Shown here in pieces: positions 21,283 through 33,284 of a stretch of DNA of 64,000 nt. The position numbers and the translations under genes are program-made. How positions within the stretch are numbered: the stretch's first letter is position 1; each line of letters begins with the position of its first letter. Under the pieces are notes generated by a model. The model did not search any database, was not told the DNA's origin, and saw only the letters and a list, made by a program, of their open reading frames with translations. Source of the stretch: Garcia nutans (lineage: Eukaryota; Streptophyta; Magnoliopsida; Malpighiales; Euphorbiaceae); contig CANTUV010000072.1 in assembly GCA_947685225.1 (NCBI GenBank), positions 8,742,001 to 8,806,000 of the forward strand. The letters are read 5' to 3'.

Positions 21283-21972
21283 TTAAGGGGTTGATGAACT
21301 GGTCAAAACTAAAGGCTTAAGAAATAAGTTGACAGGATTTTCCCATATCGTAGCCAATGTGGCTAGGGCATCAACCATCTGATTTTCTTCTCTTGCTAGG
21401 TGTGTAAACCTACACTCCTTAAAATTCTTCTTCATCATGGTCAAGTAATGGTCGTATGGTTTTAGCTTCTCTTCTTTTAACTGCCACTCTCCATTTACTT
21501 GGGATACTACTAGCAATGAATCACCAAAGACTTGCACTTTATCTACCTTCATAATTATCAAGGTTTCCAAACCAAAAATACATGCTTCATACTCCACCAT
21601 ATTATTGGTTGCTTTGTACTTCAACTTCTTAGCTAAAGGGATAAGCTCTCCTTCGGGCAATTCTAGTATGACTCCTAGACCTGCTCCTTTCCTATTTACT
21701 ACTCCATCAAAATACATCTTCCATCCTTGTACTTCTATGGCCTCTAAATGTTCATCAGGAAATTGCAAGACTAACTCTTCGCTATCCGGTAATGGTTGCT
21801 AGGCTAGAAATTCTTCCACTGCTCTACCTTTGATTGTTTTCTTGGTTACATACTCAATCTTAAGTTCTTCTAAAATTATTAACCATCGACCATATTTCCC
21901 GATCAAAGAGGGTGTCTCTCTTAAGTACTTCACTAGATCCAACCTGAAAAATACTTGCATATTATAAGATTA
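21283..21972 (-). pseudogene. pol: Archaeal-type RNase H (aRNH) of P, plus tether
   Basis: The domain removes RNA from RNA-DNA hybrids. An additional aRNH after the original RNase H is diagnostic of the Tat lineage. All four acidic positions are visible: MYFDGV, NMVEYEACIF, FGDSLLVVSQV and MVDALATLA. The open stretch 21768-21283 is in the same frame as the upstream RT ORF. The tether between them holds a TAA (21970-21972) and a TAG (about 21802). The catalytic part itself looks undamaged. Confidence 0.85.
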
Positions 21973-23058
21973 AAAGTAAAGACGCAACTTCTTAGAAGAC
22001 CAAACCACAACTATACAAGTCTTTTCAATGATACTATACTTAATATCATAAGGTAGGAGCTTTCTATTCAAATAATAGACTGCGTGCTCAACCACCGACT
22101 CATCTGCTTGGGCTAGCATGGCTCCTATTGATTCTTCTTCTACGGCTAAGTATAGTAATAAAGGTTTATCGAGCTTAGGTGGTTTCAAGATAGGTAGATT
22201 TAATTGATACTCCTTTATAAATTCAAAGGCCTTTTGACATTCTTCATTCCACTTGACTAGTTGATTCTTTCTAAGTAATTTGTAGATAGGTTCGCAGATT
22301 ATGGTGAGTTTTGCTATGAACCAGCTAATGTACTGTAATGTGCCAATAAATCCCCGAAATTCTCTCTCCGTCTTAGGGGCTAGCATATCCCTGATTTCTT
22401 TAACCTTGTTAGGGTTAATCTCAATGCCATTTGGACCAATCACATGTCCCAGCAGCTTACCTGAGGTAACCCCAAACATGTACTTCTTCAGGTTTAACCT
22501 TAACTTACACTTCACTGCTCTCTCGAAGAATAATTCTAAGTTTTGGAAGTGCTGCTCCCTTGTATCTGACTTCACCATCATATCATCAACATACACTTCA
22601 ACTTCTTTGTGCATCATATCATGAAACAAAGTGGTAACCATCCTTTGATAGGTTGCTCTAGCATTCTTCAACCCAAATGGCATCACTTTGTAATAGAATA
22701 TACCCCATGTAGTAATGAAGGTAGTTTTGGCTTTATCCTCTTGGGCCATTAACACTTGGTTGTATCCAAAAAATCTATCTACAAATGAGTGTAGCACGCT
22801 AGAGGCTGTACTATACATGAGGACATCTATATGGGGCAAAGGAAAATCATCTTTAGGGGAAGCTTTGTTCAAGTCTCTATAGTTTATACAGACCTTAATT
22901 CTTCCATCTTTCTTCGGTATGAGCATTATTTTGGCTAGCCAATCAGGATAATCTATCACTTCGAGGAACTTTACTTGTATTTGTTTATTGACTTCTTCTT
23001 TAACCAATTCATCCCATTTTGGTCTTAACCATCTAAGCTTTTGTTTGATAGGTTTCAT
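21970..23058 (-). pseudogene. pol: Reverse transcriptase and first RNase H of P
   Basis: This 362-codon open stretch covers RT and the original RNase H. RT landmarks are LIPKKDGRIKVCINYRDLNK (residues 46-65), DDFPLPHID, MPFGL, and the active site YVDD at 156-159. The thumb/connection reads FRGFIGTLQYISWFI. RNase H (about 290-362) has YLAV where most Ty3/gypsy elements have a T-D-A-S motif. This loss is normal in Tat elements, which rely on the aRNH. Upstream, 23278-23096 is the continuing pol N-terminus in another frame (frameshift near 23100). The RT motifs are intact, but pol as a whole is broken. Confidence 0.9.
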
Positions 23059-23095
23059 TTGAGTGTAGGTATCATATGCTCAGCTATGTCTCAAT

Positions 23096-23671
23096 CTATC
23101 CCAAGCATATCCTCATAAGACCAAGCAAAAACCTCTTCATATTTTTTAAATATTTTTTCAAATCTCTCTCTCTCTCATCAGGAGTAAGGTCAGATGCTAT
23201 GCTAATATTTTTAGGATTTTCGGTTGTTCCCAAATTTAATGACTGTGTATCAATAGAGTTAATATTAAAGATGCTCATGTAACCACTATTTTAATGTATG
23301 CAACTATCAGGAAAAACATCACACAAGTAAGAAAAATCAGACTTTGTTGCATTCATTTTAGAAAAGAAAACATCATCATTCTCATACAAAGTAGACAAAT
23401 TAAAATCAAAACCAAAATCATTGTTCTCAAAATCATAAAGCAGAACATCTTCAAACTTCTCTTTAACCAGGGCAGCAATCTCCTCTGGAGTCTTTTTGCC
23501 TTTCAAGACAACTTCCTTTTCCCTTTCCAGATTGGGCTCCTTGTAGGTTGGCAGGGTGAGCTCTTTCTTCACTTGTTCCACCAGTTCGGCCACATTAGTA
23601 AAAATCTCAAAACCTGGGATCAACTTTCCCATGAACATGATTGGCTCGGGCTTTTCTTGGAGTAGTCCCAT
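23096..23671 (-). pseudogene. pol: Linker region between protease and RT of P
   Basis: The segments 23671-23291 and 23278-23096 lie between the protease and RT. 23671-23291 is acidic and charged (ELTLPTYKEPNLEREKEVVL). 23278-23096 contains LTPDERERDLKKYLKNMKRF, which matches the stretch just before RT in Tat elements. A stop and a frameshift separate them. No enzymatic motif was recognised in this part. Confidence 0.6.
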
Positions 23672-23696
23672 GTCTTGAGCTTTGGCAAAGATCTCT

Positions 23697-26326
23697 TCAT
23701 GTGGTGGGGCTCATCGTATAATTCTTCTTTGGCTGATCATCCTTGCCGGCTTCTTCATACCCTAATCCTTTATTGAAAGTTTGAGTATTAAAATCTGGAA
23801 GCTTTGTCACACCGACCTTACCCTTTCTAGGACCAGCACCAGGAAGGTAAATCATGTTCTTCATCATGTTTAAGACCTTGGAGTCCATTACTTCATCATA
23901 AAAAATTGTAGCTACTTGGAAACCATTGAGAGGCCTCTCAATCATTAGAGCATTGACCATTTCATTATCTCCGGCCTCAAGGACCACCATATCATCTCTG
24001 TTAGGGAACTTAATCTTTTGATGAAGGCTGGAAGGAACTCCACCAAGAGGATGAAACCATGGTCATCCCAAAAGTAGAGAAAAAGTAACAGGAATGTCCA
24101 AAACTACAAATTCCACCATGGACTCAATTGGTCCAACCTTCACAACAGCTTTGAATGTCCCTTCAGCATGCCTCTTGCTATTGTTATAAGCCCTAATGGT
24201 TACCTCAGTTGGGCTTAGATCCCTTGTTGACATAGCTAGCTTTGGCAAAATTTTAAGTGGGCAAACATTTATGGCGGACCCATCATCAACCATCACACAT
24301 GGGGTCCTTTTTCCTTTGACTTCTACTTTAATAAAGAGAGGGTGGATGTGATCTCTCACCTCTTCTGGTAAATCTGCATCTGAGAAAGATACCATTCCCC
24401 TATCAACTTCGCTCTTCTTTTGAATATCTTCATGCTTCATCAGTCCTTCAACTTTCATGAAGTTAACCAGCTCCTCTGGCATTATAGAGGTGGAAATTGG
24501 CATGCTAGCCAAGGCCTTGGCCATAGTTTCATGGTGCTTCTTAGAAGTGGCCAATAGGTTCCAAATGCTAGCACTTGCTTGGGTTCTCTTCAACTGCTTA
24601 AGCATAGTGTCATCTTCCTCTTCTTTGTTCCCAACTTCAATTTCTTTTCCTTTATTAGCCTCTACTTCCTTAGGTGGTGGCCTTGCATAAGGCTTACCAG
24701 ATCTAGTGTTTATCACTTCATCTTCCTCAGGCTCGGACCAAGTCCATTCTTCCTTCTTGGGTTCAAGATCATCATCACTATCGCTTGAATCCCAAAACTC
24801 ATTCACAACATAGATTGCTACTTCTTTTCCAACCATAGCTTGTTTAATCTTGCTAAACACTACTTCTTCATTGCTTGCTTCTTCATCCACATCTTGGAAA
24901 GAAGATATAACAAAACTTTCATTCAAATCTCCTCCAATCATGAAGGTCGCCGGTGGTGGTACCCTATTGAACCTTGGTAATGGATTATCTTTAGTGTTTG
25001 GCTTGTTAGACTCGGGTAGCTTCCCACTATCAATCAAATTCTGGATCTCATGCCTCAACCTTAAACATTTATCCATGTCGTGCCCTTGCATTTTATGAAA
25101 TTGGCAAAATGCCTTAGTGTCAAAATTAGGTGGGAGAGGGTTAGGAAAAGGATGAGGATTTAAGGGTTGTAACAATCCCTTATTTTGTATCTTATTGAGG
25201 ACCCAAGACAACGGCTTCCCCAATTCTGAAAACTACCTTCTTCCTCCTTGGCCAGTAGCATTAACATCAACTACCTTTTCCATGCTTTGGTTACCCGACT
25301 GGTAGTTTCCTTTCTCATTCCTTCTTGTCAAAAAGTGATTCTTCTCCCTCTCCCACTCTTCAATTTGCAAACCAGCTTGTAAAAGGTCTTTGAAATCCTG
25401 GATAAGCATATGAGACATTCTTTCACAAAGGCTAGGAAGCACCCCTCCCATAATCATTCTAATTTGATCTGATGCATCAGGCCTCCTTTTGAGCATTGCG
25501 GCCTTGTTCCTCCACCTCTTCACATAGTCCGCGAAGTTCTCATTTGGCCTTTATGTAATGGACTCAACCTCCATTAGAGTAACTTCCAATTCAGCACTGT
25601 ATCCATATTGTTGGATGAAGGCCTTGTATAGCAAATGCCACCTCTTTTGAGTGCCATCATCTAAGGTATTGAACCAATTTTGGACCACATGATCTAATGA
25701 AAGCATCTAAGGTATTTTAGTAGCTCGGCCAGACTACATAGCAGTGATATATTGCTTCACATGGAGGTTAGGATTTTCAGTTCCTTCAAACTTGGCAAAG
25801 GATGGCATCTTGAACTTGTATGGAACTCTTTATCTAGCTCAAACAACTTGTCAACCTCGAACATTTCTTCAGTTTTTAGCTTCATTTCAAACTTCTTTTC
25901 TAGGTCAGTGATCAACTTCTCAACATCTAAAGTTTTAGTCTTTTCCACATCTGATCTTTCAACAACCTTTGGCTCCTTCTTCATGTCTTGAGGATCTGGG
26001 AAGTGTTGAGCTCAATCGTCATCATCATCAACAACTACCTTGTCATCATCAAAAGCCACTTCACCAACTTTTGCCTTTCCCTTGTCTTTCTTAGTGCTTG
26101 CAGATGCTTCAGCGGTGCTCCTAAACATTGTAGCCATTTGACTCTTCATGATCTCAGCTAGGGCCCCCTTCAATTCTTCCATCTTGACTTCAAGGGCATC
26201 ATCCAACATCTTTTGAATCTGCTCAAGTTCCATTTCTTTTGGTGGGAAGCTAATTGAATTGCTATTGGATTCTTCATCACCGGCATAGGTTGGATTGTCA
26301 TAGGCTTTTGAACTGTTGTGATCCAT
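23697..26326 (-). pseudogene. gag-pro: gag-protease of Tat element P (several frameshifts)
   Basis: The start MDHNSSKAYDNPTYAGDEE at 26326 follows a TATAG-CTCACAACC context. Pieces: 26326-26012 (N-terminal linker), 25984-25757, 25523-25233 (end of capsid domain, HMLIQDFKDLLQAGLQIEEW), 25223-24063 and 23990-23697. The third large piece holds a zinc-knuckle-like FCQFHKMQGHDMDKC, a long acidic region, and the aspartic protease motif CVMVDDGSAINVCP (near 24290). At least three frameshifts or stops break the frame. In N1 the capsid domain is complete for comparison. The protein would form the particle and process the polyprotein. Confidence 0.85.
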
Positions 26327-26697
26327 GGTTGTGAGCTATAGAGAATAAATGATATGAGATGCAAATGTATGTATGCATGTATGCACAAACAATAAACAAA
26401 CAAAGATAATTAGGACATCCCTCTAACCTTATAACTTCCACACACGAATGGTGAGTCTCTTTTCCTAGGTATATGGTTAACAAAATACCAACATGGGATA
26501 TTTTGTTTTCGAATAATTCCCTTGGACGTTTCAACCAATAGTTATATTTTCAAACATGGAAATCAGTTTATGATAATTCCCATTAATTAGCCTTTAATCA
26601 ATCCAATCAACTAAAGCAGCTTTTATGCTATATTAGATTAAAACTAAATTAAGAGGTTTATTATAAATAGATTTCTCACTTAAAAAAGTAACTACTG
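26327..26697 (-). other. 5' leader of P with primer-binding site deleted
   Basis: This matches the N1 leader from about 37900 to 38242 (GGTATATGGYTAACAAAATA, TTTCTCACTTGAAAAAGTAA) but then jumps directly to the LTR. The following roughly 730 bp of leader, including the primer site present at 38952 and 49443, are missing. P could not start reverse transcription from this copy. Confidence 0.7.
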
Positions 26698-28344
26698 TGT
26701 GAGTGGGGATTTTCGCCCCCACTCTCGGTGGAATAGTTCTTGTGACTTTGGCACTGTTTAAGCTTAGAGCCTTAGAGAATACATGTCTAAGCCCAGAGAA
26801 AATGGAGTCACCACCCGGATGGGCTAGGAAAAAACAAAGCGGTGGATGACTTGATTCCTAAGGAATCCCCAACTCCCTATTCGGGTTCAGAAAGTCGGGT
26901 ACGTGTGGGAAAGATGAGAATGACCCAGCACCCCTACAATGCCTGGTTCATTGGAACCGGCCTCCTTTTCAGGTCTTAATATTATAAAATTCTTAAATAT
27001 AATGATATTATTCATATTACATGCAATCATAAGAATAAATAAATACGTTATTAAAAATCATAGCAATGTCCAAACAAAAGAAATAAATGGACACCCATCT
27101 AAGGATGGAAACATGCCCTTACATTGTCCAAGGTCTAAAACTAAATAGGATACCCACTAAAAGGTGAAAATGTATCGTTTACATTAATCCCAGAAATATG
27201 AAAATAATCTAAATTACATGAAGTTTAAATAATGAGGCACCCACAAGGTGGAAACATACCTCTTACATAATGAAAAAGATAAGGTAAATCAATAAAAAAT
27301 ATTCAACCATTCATTTTGAAAGGAAACCATTCATTATAAGCCAATCAAATATCAAGATATGTAGATGTAAACAAAATACATAAAGCAGAATTTCAATAAC
27401 AATTAAAGACTAAATACACAAGTTAGGGTTTTATGGATCATAGTTTAAGAAACTAGGGTTTGTGGTTTGGAATTAGGGTTTGGACCTAAATTTGGAAATT
27501 GGACTTACTACAATTAGGGTTTTAGGTTTTGGGGTCTTGGTTTTGGGAATCACAATTTAAGGATTTTAAGGTTTTTTTACTAGAGTTTGGGACGAATTAG
27601 GTTTTAAGTCTACTAGGTTATAGTTTCGCTGTTTTGGGTATAATAATTTGAAAGTAGGGTTTTTGGATAACAAGCCCTAAAAGAGATTAGGGTTTTAATT
27701 TATTATTTTAGAAAAATAGTGATTTGGGGAAATGAACTAAACAATTAGGGTTTTGGGATTTAATGAAACAGTGTAAGGTTTTGGACAAAAAATAGTTTAC
27801 GGAATTGAGTTTTAACAAAAGAATTTAGGATTTTTGAGGTTAGCAAGCCACTGGAATATTAGGGTTTAAGGGTTTAAAGGAATTAGATGAGGATTGAAGG
27901 ATTTAATGAATTAGGGTTTTGGTTCATAAAATATATAAATCATATTTAATAATTTTATGTTACTGGAAATAATTAATATCAAAACACATTAACAAGACAT
28001 TTAAAAGAAAGCATGTTATGACTACTGTGAATACAAGAAATTGTTGGTTAAGATCAAGTCTTCATTATTGGTTCCACCACAATTGCACCGTTTGAATTCT
28101 GGGTAGACCTTGATCAAGACAACACAACTTGTTGCCTTGTGGATGGGAGTGTTATTTTTCCTTAGCTGCTTCAGGTTGCATCAAAATTAAAAGTTCAATC
28201 ATGAGTAATTTTTATCGTCCATGATTCTATGTTTTAAGAATAATATTTAGAATTTTAAAGTAAAACCTAATATCTTTAGGAAGTTTAAAATATTTAGGAA
28301 ATTTATTCAAGTTTCCGAGTAAAAATAGGATTTTGGCACAAATC

Positions 28345-28515
28345 AGCCAATTCGCTGGCACGGGCTGCTAGGATGCGAGCAATGGGCTACCAACAAGGTT
28401 GGGATGAGGACAATTGGGAGAGCGCCTGTGAGGCACTACCCAAATCATCGCAGCACGCAAGCCAATTCACCGCAAGCCCTTTCGGTCTGCGAAGAATTGC
28501 CCTGCCACGTATCGC
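28345..28515. repeat. GC-rich inverted-repeat cassette in the P/Q LTR
   Basis: Arms such as CAATTCGCTGGCACGGGC, GCAGCACGCAAGCCAATTC and CACCGCAAGCC surround short loops in an otherwise AT-rich LTR. It matches 12460-12625 in the other P LTR. It takes the U3 position occupied by differently worded cassettes in N1, O and Athila. Confidence 0.55.
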
Positions 28516-28692
28516 TCATCGATTGGTTCATACAATTTTTTATTTTTTATTTTTTATATATGTATTTTTTAAAAAATAAATTAATTAAAAAATTAAAATA
28601 TTAAATAAAATATTAAATAAAATAAATAACAAATACCACAAATTATTCGGACTTATTTTAAAATTTTGGACTGGACTTGGTAAAAAATTAAG

Positions 28693-28697
28693 GGTCT
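28693..28697. other. Target-site duplication of O (GGTCT), left copy
   Basis: GGTCT precedes the O LTR. AGTCT (51642-51646) follows the other end with one substitution. Removing O rejoins GGGTCT with ACA into the regular LTR end GGGTCTACA. Confidence 0.75.
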
Positions 28698-30373
28698 TGT
28701 GAGCAGATATTTTTGCCCCCACTGCCGGTGGAATGGTTATTGGGACTTTAGCACTGTTTAGGCTTGGAGCCTTAGAGAAAATAGAGTCGCCACCCGGACA
28801 GGTCGGGAAAAAGAAAGGGATGGATGACTCGATTCCTAAGGAATCTCCAACCCCTTAATGGGTTTAAAAAGTTAGGTAAGTGTGGGGAAGGTGAGAAATG
28901 GCCCAGCACCCCCACAACGCCTGGTTCATTGGAACCGGCCTCCTTTGCAGGTCTTAATATTATAAAATTCTTAAATATAACAATATTATTCATACTATAT
29001 GCAACAATTAAAATAATATTAAAATTAAAATAATGTCCAAACAAAGCAAATAAATGGACACCCATCCAAGGATGGAAACATGTCCTTACATCGTCCATAT
29101 ATAAAACTAAATAGGACACCCACTGAAAGGTGGAAACATGTCCTTTACATTGGTCCAAAATATAAAAGCAAAAATTGCATAAAATTTAACTAATGAGGTG
29201 CCCACAAAGTGGAAAAATACCTCTTACAATTTTAATACTAAAACAAATAATTATAATAATAAAGAAAATATCCATCCATGATAAATTAAATAAATCAAGC
29301 ATTGAAATTAAATAAATCAACCATCAAAACATATAATAAACTACATAATCAAATCTAAATTTAATAAAGCAATAAATATATAAGTTTAGGGTTTTAAAGA
29401 ATTGAGGGTTTTTGGAACTTAGGGTTTTGGAACTTAGGGTTTTAGAAACTAGAGTTTTGTAAATAGGGTTTTAAAACCTTAAGACATTAGGGTTTATAAT
29501 TTTAAAAGATTGGGATTAGGGTTTAAGATTTTTATGGTTTAAGAGAGAAAGATTTATGGAATTTATTGGATTTGGGCTTAAGGGTTTATAGGTTTATTGG
29601 ATGAGGGTTTGAAAAATTAAGGTGTTGATGAACTTGTCATAAGGTTTTGATGTTTTAAGAATTAGGATTTAGGAAAACTAGTGTTTACTGGATTGAGTTT
29701 TAAGAAGATTAGGGTTTAGGAAAATTATGGAATTAAGACACTGGGGTTAGGGTTTTGAGAATTAATAAGATAGTTTAGGGTTTTATATATTTTGGAAAAC
29801 ATATACGATCTTAGAATTTAATAAAACAGTTTAGAAGTTTAGGGTTTTATATATTTTGGAAAACATATACGATCTTAGGATTTAATAAAACAGTTTAGAG
29901 TTTTATAGAAACAATTAAGATTAAAGTTTTTAGAAACTGTAAAGAAATTTAGAAATTAGAGAATTAAGAAGATAGTTTGGGGCTTTTGGATTTACAAGAT
30001 GGATTAGGATTTGAAATTCTCTGGATTTTTTAGCTATTGGATGAAACAATAATGAACAGAATATATAATTAAGGTTTATCAATTTAGACAATTGAATCAA
30101 AGTGATATAAAAAATAAACAAACGAAAACCAGTAATAACAAAAATGATATAACAATTGAATGTTTAAGCAAATTCAAGATTAAGACACAAAACCTGCGTT
30201 GAAGGTTCCACCGAATTGCTTATTTCTGCTGTGTTGAAGATTAAGACACAAACATAGTGATCACTGCCTTTGTTGGTTGATGAATGTTGGTTGTTTACTC
30301 CTCGATTGTTGATAATTTATTTCTGCTGTGTTTCTGCCTTGCTGTTTTACTTCTCTAAATCTAATTATCAACC
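28698..30373 (-). mobile_element. 3' LTR of Tat element O, left part
   Basis: Starts TGTGAGCAGATATTTTTGCC and matches 49464-51120 of the O 5' LTR along its length. It breaks off at AATTATCAACC, where N1 is inserted, and resumes at 41217. Telomere-like TTAGGGTTTT words cluster at 29380-29930. Several ORFs here are not coding. Confidence 0.85.
30369..30373. other. Target-site duplication of N1 (CAACC), left copy
   Basis: CAACC precedes N1 and CGACC (41212-41216) follows it. The uninterrupted O LTR reads TTGACCCCTG at this site (51121), so one copy has mutated. Confidence 0.7.
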
Positions 30374-32147
30374 TATGAGTGAGGATTTTCGCCCCCACTC
30401 CCGGTGGAATGGTTGTTGCGACTTCTGTACTGTTTAGGCTCGGGGCCTTAGAGAACACGGACCTAAGTCTAGAGAAAATGGAGTAGCCACCCGGACGGGC
30501 TGGGAAAAAGAAAGGGGTGGATGACTCGATTCCTAAGGAATCCCCAACCCCCTAATGGGTTTGGAAAGTTGGATACGTGCGGGGAAGGTGAGAAATGGCC
30601 CAACACCCCCACAACGCCCGGTTCATTGGAACCGGCCTCCTTTATAGGTCTTAATATTATAAAATTCTTAAAAATAACAATATTATCCATATTGCACACA
30701 ACAATTGAAATAAAGCATCGTTATATTAAAAATCAAAACAATGTCCAAGCAAAACAAATAAATGGACACCCATCCAAAGATGGAAACATGCCCTTACATA
30801 ATCCATGCATAAATAGGACACCCACCGAAAGGTAAAAACATGTCCTTTACTTTGGTTCTAAAATAGAAAAGCAATTTAAATTACATGATATATAACTAAT
30901 GAGGTACCCACCAAGTGGAAACATACCTCTTACAACATTTGGAAATCTAAATAAATCGATATAAGTAAATAACCATTCATCATAAATAAATCATTCATCG
31001 AAGATATTAAACATCAATAGAAAGTAAACATCCATCCATGATAAATTAAATAAATCAAGCATTGAAAATAAACCAACAAAGCATTGAAAATAAAATTAAA
31101 GCATCTAATAAACTACATAATCAATATATAAAATTAAATAAAGCAAATAATGATTTAAATTAGGGCTACTATTTCTATTTAAGATTTTTTTATGTGTTTA
31201 GGGTTTTGGAATTTATGGATTTAAACTACTGTGAGTTTTAAAGGAATTGAAATGGATTAAAGTTTTATAATTTAAGAGGTTGATAAAGTTCTTTGATTAA
31301 CCAAATTATTGTTTGAGGAGTGAAATCATGAACTTAGGGTTTGTACACTTTAAAATATTAAGTTTATGATTATTTGCTACTTACAGTGTTAAATTTTAAC
31401 ATTTAAATTTATATGGTTTTAAGGTTTTAAAGATTAGGATATAGAAAAATTAGGGTTTAAGGTTTTAAGGGAATTAGGGTTTAAAAAAACTAGGGTTTAG
31501 AATAATTTGGTTTGAGGTTACTATATTGATTCTAAAGTTGAATTAGGGTTTAGTGTTTTCGAAGAATATATTTTATTTTAGAATTTGGAGAAACGATTTA
31601 TAATTTTATGAAGTTTTATAAAAATACACAGAATGATTTAAGGTTTATAGAAACAAAAAAGATATTTTTTAGGGTTTTGGAAAGAAACATATTCAGATTA
31701 GGGTTTTGAAAATTTGGAAAGAAAATTAGGATTTTGAGATTTTGAAGAAACAAAAATAACAGTTTTAAGATTTTTGGAAAACAAAGACACGAATTAAGGT
31801 TTTTAAGCTTTAGAAAAGGTAAATTAAAGTTCTAGGGTTTTTGAATCAAAAGAGACAGAAACAACAATTTTTGATCTTGAGTGATGAAGCTACTGTAAAT
31901 TAATGAAACAAATAAAGAAATTCATACCTTCATTTGTTGGTTCCACCAAAAATCACTTCTTGGATGAACATGAACAATGACAAGCTTTGCTACCTTTGAC
32001 GAGTTAAATTGCTTGCTTGCTTCTTCCTCTCAAATCTCAAATTCCACTATTTGATCCAAGTTCGATTGCTCCTAGTTTTTGTTCCAAATTTCGATCTAAA
32101 TTTTGGCCTCAATTCTTTTCCCCTCCTTTCTGTGTTGTTTTAGTCCT

Positions 32148-32155
32148 TATTTATA
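32148..32155 (-). promoter_or_regulatory. TATA box in the N1 3' LTR
   Basis: TATAAATA on the minus strand within CTTCTATAAATAAGGAC, about 100 bp downstream (element sense) of the cassette. The matching place in the N1 5' LTR (about 40755) has lost it. Confidence 0.55.
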
Positions 32156-32254
32156 GAAGCTTTTTATGATTAATTTTAGTTATTCATGGAATCTAACATT
32201 AATTAAGAAAAGAAAACCAAAACCTAATTGTATTTGGTTACAGAAAAATTTGCG

Positions 32255-32410
32255 TCGAAAAAATTTCGCTGGCAAAAAAAAACTTCTGCGGAAAAATTGC
32301 GCTGGAAAAAAAAAACTGCTGCGAAAAAATTACACTGGCAAAAAAGCTGCCGCAGTTGGCTGCGGGCCGCAGGGCAAAAAATTGGCCTGCGAGCCATTTC
32401 GCCGCAACCC
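32255..32410. repeat. GCTGG/CTGCGG repeat cassette in N1 LTR
   Basis: Alternating GCTGGMAAAAAAAA and TGCTGCGAAAAAATT words repeat at about 24 bp, followed by the GC-rich palindromic part GCAGTTGGCTGCGGGCCGCAG and GGCCTGCGAGCC. The second copy is at 40845-41015. Confidence 0.6.
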
Positions 32411-32604
32411 TTTGCCGGTTTTTATTTTTATTTTTATTTATTTGTTTATTATTATTATTTTTTATTTTTTATTAATAAAAATTAAATACTAAAGAAAATA
32501 TTATTTAATTAAGATAACACAAAAATTATTTTGGACAACACAAAAATTATTTTGGACTTATTAAAATATATTAGACCGGACTGGGTAAAAAATAAGGGTC
32601 TACA

Positions 32605-32689
32605 GTTTGCCTCATGCTTGAACGATCTGAGACTTTAGAGAGTGAAAAGCAACAAGACTTAATTTTTGATGAGATGGTTATTTGAATTT
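32605..32689 (-). other. PPT-like segment and conserved 3' end of N1
   Basis: In element sense the bases before the LTR read GAGGCAAAC. The GCTTGAACGATCTGAGA and GAGTGAAAAGCAACAAGACT words match the same place in P and O. Confidence 0.6.
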
Positions 32690-33235
32690 GTTTTAGGTAG
32701 TTGGACCCGAGAATAGATTGAATTTGGGTACTTAGACCCAGGATTGGGTACTTGGACTCAGGATTGGGTACTTGGACCCAAGATTGGGTACTTGGACCTA
32801 AGATTGGATTGAATTTGGATACTTGGACCCGAGATTAATTTGATTTGGGTACTTGGACCCGAGATTGAATTTGATTTGGGTACTTAGACCCGAGATTGGA
32901 TTGAATTTGGGTACTTGGACCCAGGATTGGGTACTTGGACCCGAGATTGATTTGATTTGGGTATTTGGACCAGAGATTTGGTACTTGAACCTGAGATTGA
33001 TTTGATTTGGGTACATGGATTGCAGAATGGGTACTTGGACCCGAGATTGGGTACTTGGACCCAGGATTGGCTTGAATTTGGGTACTTGGACCCGAGATTG
33101 ATTTGATTTGGGTACTTGGACCTGAGAAAGGGTACTTGGACCCAAGATTGATTTGATTTGGGTGCTTTGATCAGAGGATGGGTACGTGGACCCGAGATTG
33201 AATTTGTTTTGGGTACTTGGATCCGAGACTGGGTT
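32690..33235. repeat. 21/30-bp minisatellite of N1
   Basis: Units GGGTACTTGGACCCGAGATT occur either back to back (21 bp) or with a GATTTGATTT tail (30 bp). The GGACCCGAGAT core is shared with the arrays of P and O. The minus-strand ORF at 32798-33145 is a by-product. Confidence 0.85.
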
Positions 33236-33284
33236 TTACTAACCTTTTATCAATTGACAAGTCTGGCTGCTCTGGCTATTCTAT

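Larger units (their letters stand above)
26698..28697 (-). mobile_element. LTR shared by Tat elements P and Q (main part)
   Basis: Starts TGTGAGTGGGGATTTTCGCC (the LTR end in element sense) and runs to AATTAAGGGTCT. Its last three bases ACA lie at 51647-51649, beyond element O. On the left it abuts the P leader, so it acts as the P 5' LTR. On the right it is followed by the 3'-type minisatellite of Q, so it is also the Q 3' LTR. Many TTTAGGGTTTT words lie at 27420-27930. The GC-rich inverted-repeat cassette is at about 28345-28515. Confidence 0.75.
30374..32604 (-). mobile_element. 3' LTR of Tat element N1
   Basis: 2231 bp, from TATGAGTGAGGATTTTCGCC (first G mutated to A) to AAATAAGGGTCTACA. 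It closely matches 38977-41211 (long stretches differ by only a few bases, such as 30940-31080 against 39540-39680). The TATA box is at 32148-32155 (TATAAATA on minus). The U3 cassette is 32255-32410. TTTAGGG-type words lie at 31140-31860. Confidence 0.9.

Noticed and set aside
22301..24788. Plus-strand ORFs over pol and gag of P (22301-22624, 23294-23665, 24457-24690 and others)
   Set aside because: Antisense shadows of the minus-strand coding frames.
27420..27930. Interstitial telomere tract
   Set aside because: TTTAGGG words are irregularly spaced and mixed with unrelated sequence, and recur at one position in several LTRs. This is LTR sequence, not telomeric DNA.
28824..30835. Repeated ORFs beginning MTRFLRN (28824, 30521, 39134, 49494)
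   Set aside because: They recur because the LTR end region recurs. They lie in the LTR at every site and show no domain.
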